A DNA stretch of 13,764 nucleotides from Bacteroidales bacterium. GTDB taxonomy: Bacteria > Bacteroidota > Bacteroidia > Bacteroidales > UBA932. The DNA lies in contig JAEDEB010000057.1 of assembly GCA_016293535.1 (NCBI GenBank), forward strand, positions 1-13,764. Reading direction: 5' to 3'. A model generated the notes under the pieces. That model was given only the letters and a program-made list of their open reading frames with translations. It had not been told where the DNA came from and did not search any database. This document shows, piece by piece, positions 13,125-13,764 of this stretch. Every line of letters starts with the position of its first letter. The stretch's first letter is position 1. A program made the position numbers and the translations under genes.

Positions 13125-13764
13125 TCAGAATTTCTTTGCGATGTCTTCCATCGGTATTATGACCATAGTCCTGCGCCCGGAGTTCGTAAACTCGGCATTG
13201 GCGCAGGCGAAGAGCGAATCAATCAACCTCTGTGCCTGCAGCGGAGAGGTCAGGGGTTCGTCCGTCGCAGAGCCGGCGCGGGCGAATTTGTCTGCCAATG
13301 TGGCAGTCATAGTCTCCTGCAGCATGGAGGAAGTGCCGGATTTGAGTATATCCACAATGCTGTCCAGCATCTGCTCGACACCCTTGTCCCCCTTCTCGAG
13401 TGCATAACCCTGAGGAACCCCGTTCACGACCACCGTATCCGTACCGAAGCGGCGTATGTCGAAACCCAGGGAATGAAGGGTCTGAGCATGTTCCTCGATG
13501 AGAAGGCAGTTCTCCACCCCTACGCTTATAGGTTCAGGGAAAAGGGTGGACTGTGAAACGGGCCTGTCCGAGGAAAGGGCTTCCAGAAAACGCTCGAAAA
13601 GTATCCTTTCGCGGGCTCGTCGTATGTTGATGACCAGGAGGCCGGACTTCACTCCGGTCAGCACATACCGGCCCTGAAGCACAAGCGTGCTGACGGAAGG
13701 CAACACACGGTCCTCGAAGAGTTTCCCATAACTCTCGTCTGCAGTCACCTTGCCGCCCCAGCCG
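13125..13764 (-). CDS. mutL: DNA mismatch repair protein MutL, C-terminal part (5' end outside window)
   Basis: Open reading continues through the right edge; about 213 residues are visible, covering the MutL C-terminal dimerisation domain. Recognisable blocks are LQGRYVLTGVKSGLLVI, followed by RRARERILFERF where the family has the DQHAxxE-type motif, and near the end LIDSLFACANAEFTNSGRRTMVIIPMEDIAKKF, which matches the Bacteroidota MutL C-terminus. An apparent start at 13748 is an internal GTG, not the true start. MutL couples MutS mismatch recognition to strand incision or excision. The metal-binding Asp and His of the endonuclease motif appear replaced (NIRRARE), so nicking activity may be lost. 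It heads the visible mutL-rhomboid-EEP operon. Confidence 0.88.
   Translation of the reverse strand, partial: GWGGKVTADESYGKLFEDRVLPSVSTLVLQGRYVLTGVKSGLLVINIRRARERILFERFLEALSSDRPVSQSTLFPEPISVGVENCLLIEEHAQTLHSLGFDIRRFGTDTVVVNGVPQGYALEKGDKGVEQMLDSIVDILKSGTSSMLQETMTATLADKFARAGSATDEPLTSPLQAQRLIDSLFACANAEFTNSGRRTMVIIPMEDIAKKF

Noticed and set aside
1..13764. Search for tRNA/rRNA genes, CRISPR arrays, insertion sequences, phage or toxin-antitoxin genes
   Set aside because: None seen. Gaps between genes are all under about 145 bases and are accounted for by promoters, terminators or short repeats.

Overview
The window looks like ordinary chromosomal DNA from a member of the Bacteroidales (Bacteroidota). 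Three things point there. The gene set (OstA-like protein, two SurA/PpiC-type proteins, MutL, rhomboid, membrane-anchored endonuclease/exonuclease/phosphatase) is a housekeeping set known from Bacteroides and Porphyromonas. Most intergenic spaces carry the Bacteroidota promoter element TAnnTTTG, with TTTG about 18-20 bases upstream in the best cases. Start codons lack strong Shine-Dalgarno sequences. The DNA is fairly GC-rich and uses AGG for arginine often, so this is probably not Bacteroides itself; I cannot name a genus from sequence alone.

Layout. Positions 1-3557 (minus) hold an outer-membrane biogenesis operon: a SurA-type foldase lipoprotein, a SurA-type PPIase and an OstA-like protein cut by the left edge. 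A terminator with the operon's own promoter butting against it separates this from a 92-residue conserved-looking unknown protein (3694-3972, minus) and an NlpC/P60 cell-wall endopeptidase (4037-4996, minus). Diverging from that, 5089-7439 (plus) carries a TIGR01212/YhcC-like radical SAM gene overlapping by 4 bases a PBP4-type D-Ala-D-Ala carboxypeptidase. Converging on it is radA (7466-8827, minus), then a tiny cysteine-rich lipoprotein gene with its own strong promoter and terminator (8968-9153, minus) and a YfcE-like metallophosphoesterase (9262-9762, minus). rsmE (9842-10582, plus) diverges from the phosphoesterase and converges on a Sua5/YrdC gene (10643-11254, minus). Upstream of that lie an EEP-fold membrane hydrolase, a rhomboid protease and the 3' part of mutL (11324-13764, minus), closely spaced as an operon that runs off the right edge.

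Functionally the window covers envelope assembly (SurA/OstA), peptidoglycan trimming (NlpC/P60, PBP4), DNA repair (RadA, MutL) and translation fidelity (RsmE for 16S rRNA, Sua5 for the t6A tRNA modification). No stretch longer than 300 bases lacks a gene. I saw no tRNA, rRNA, CRISPR array, insertion sequence or phage gene.

I found no convincing new multi-gene system. The most unusual items are the 61-residue lipoprotein with 12 cysteines, an imperfect tandem duplication spanning the rsmE/sua5 stop codons, a radical SAM gene whose promoter box lies 6 bases from its start codon, a PBP4 without a normal signal peptide, and a MutL with a degenerate endonuclease motif.
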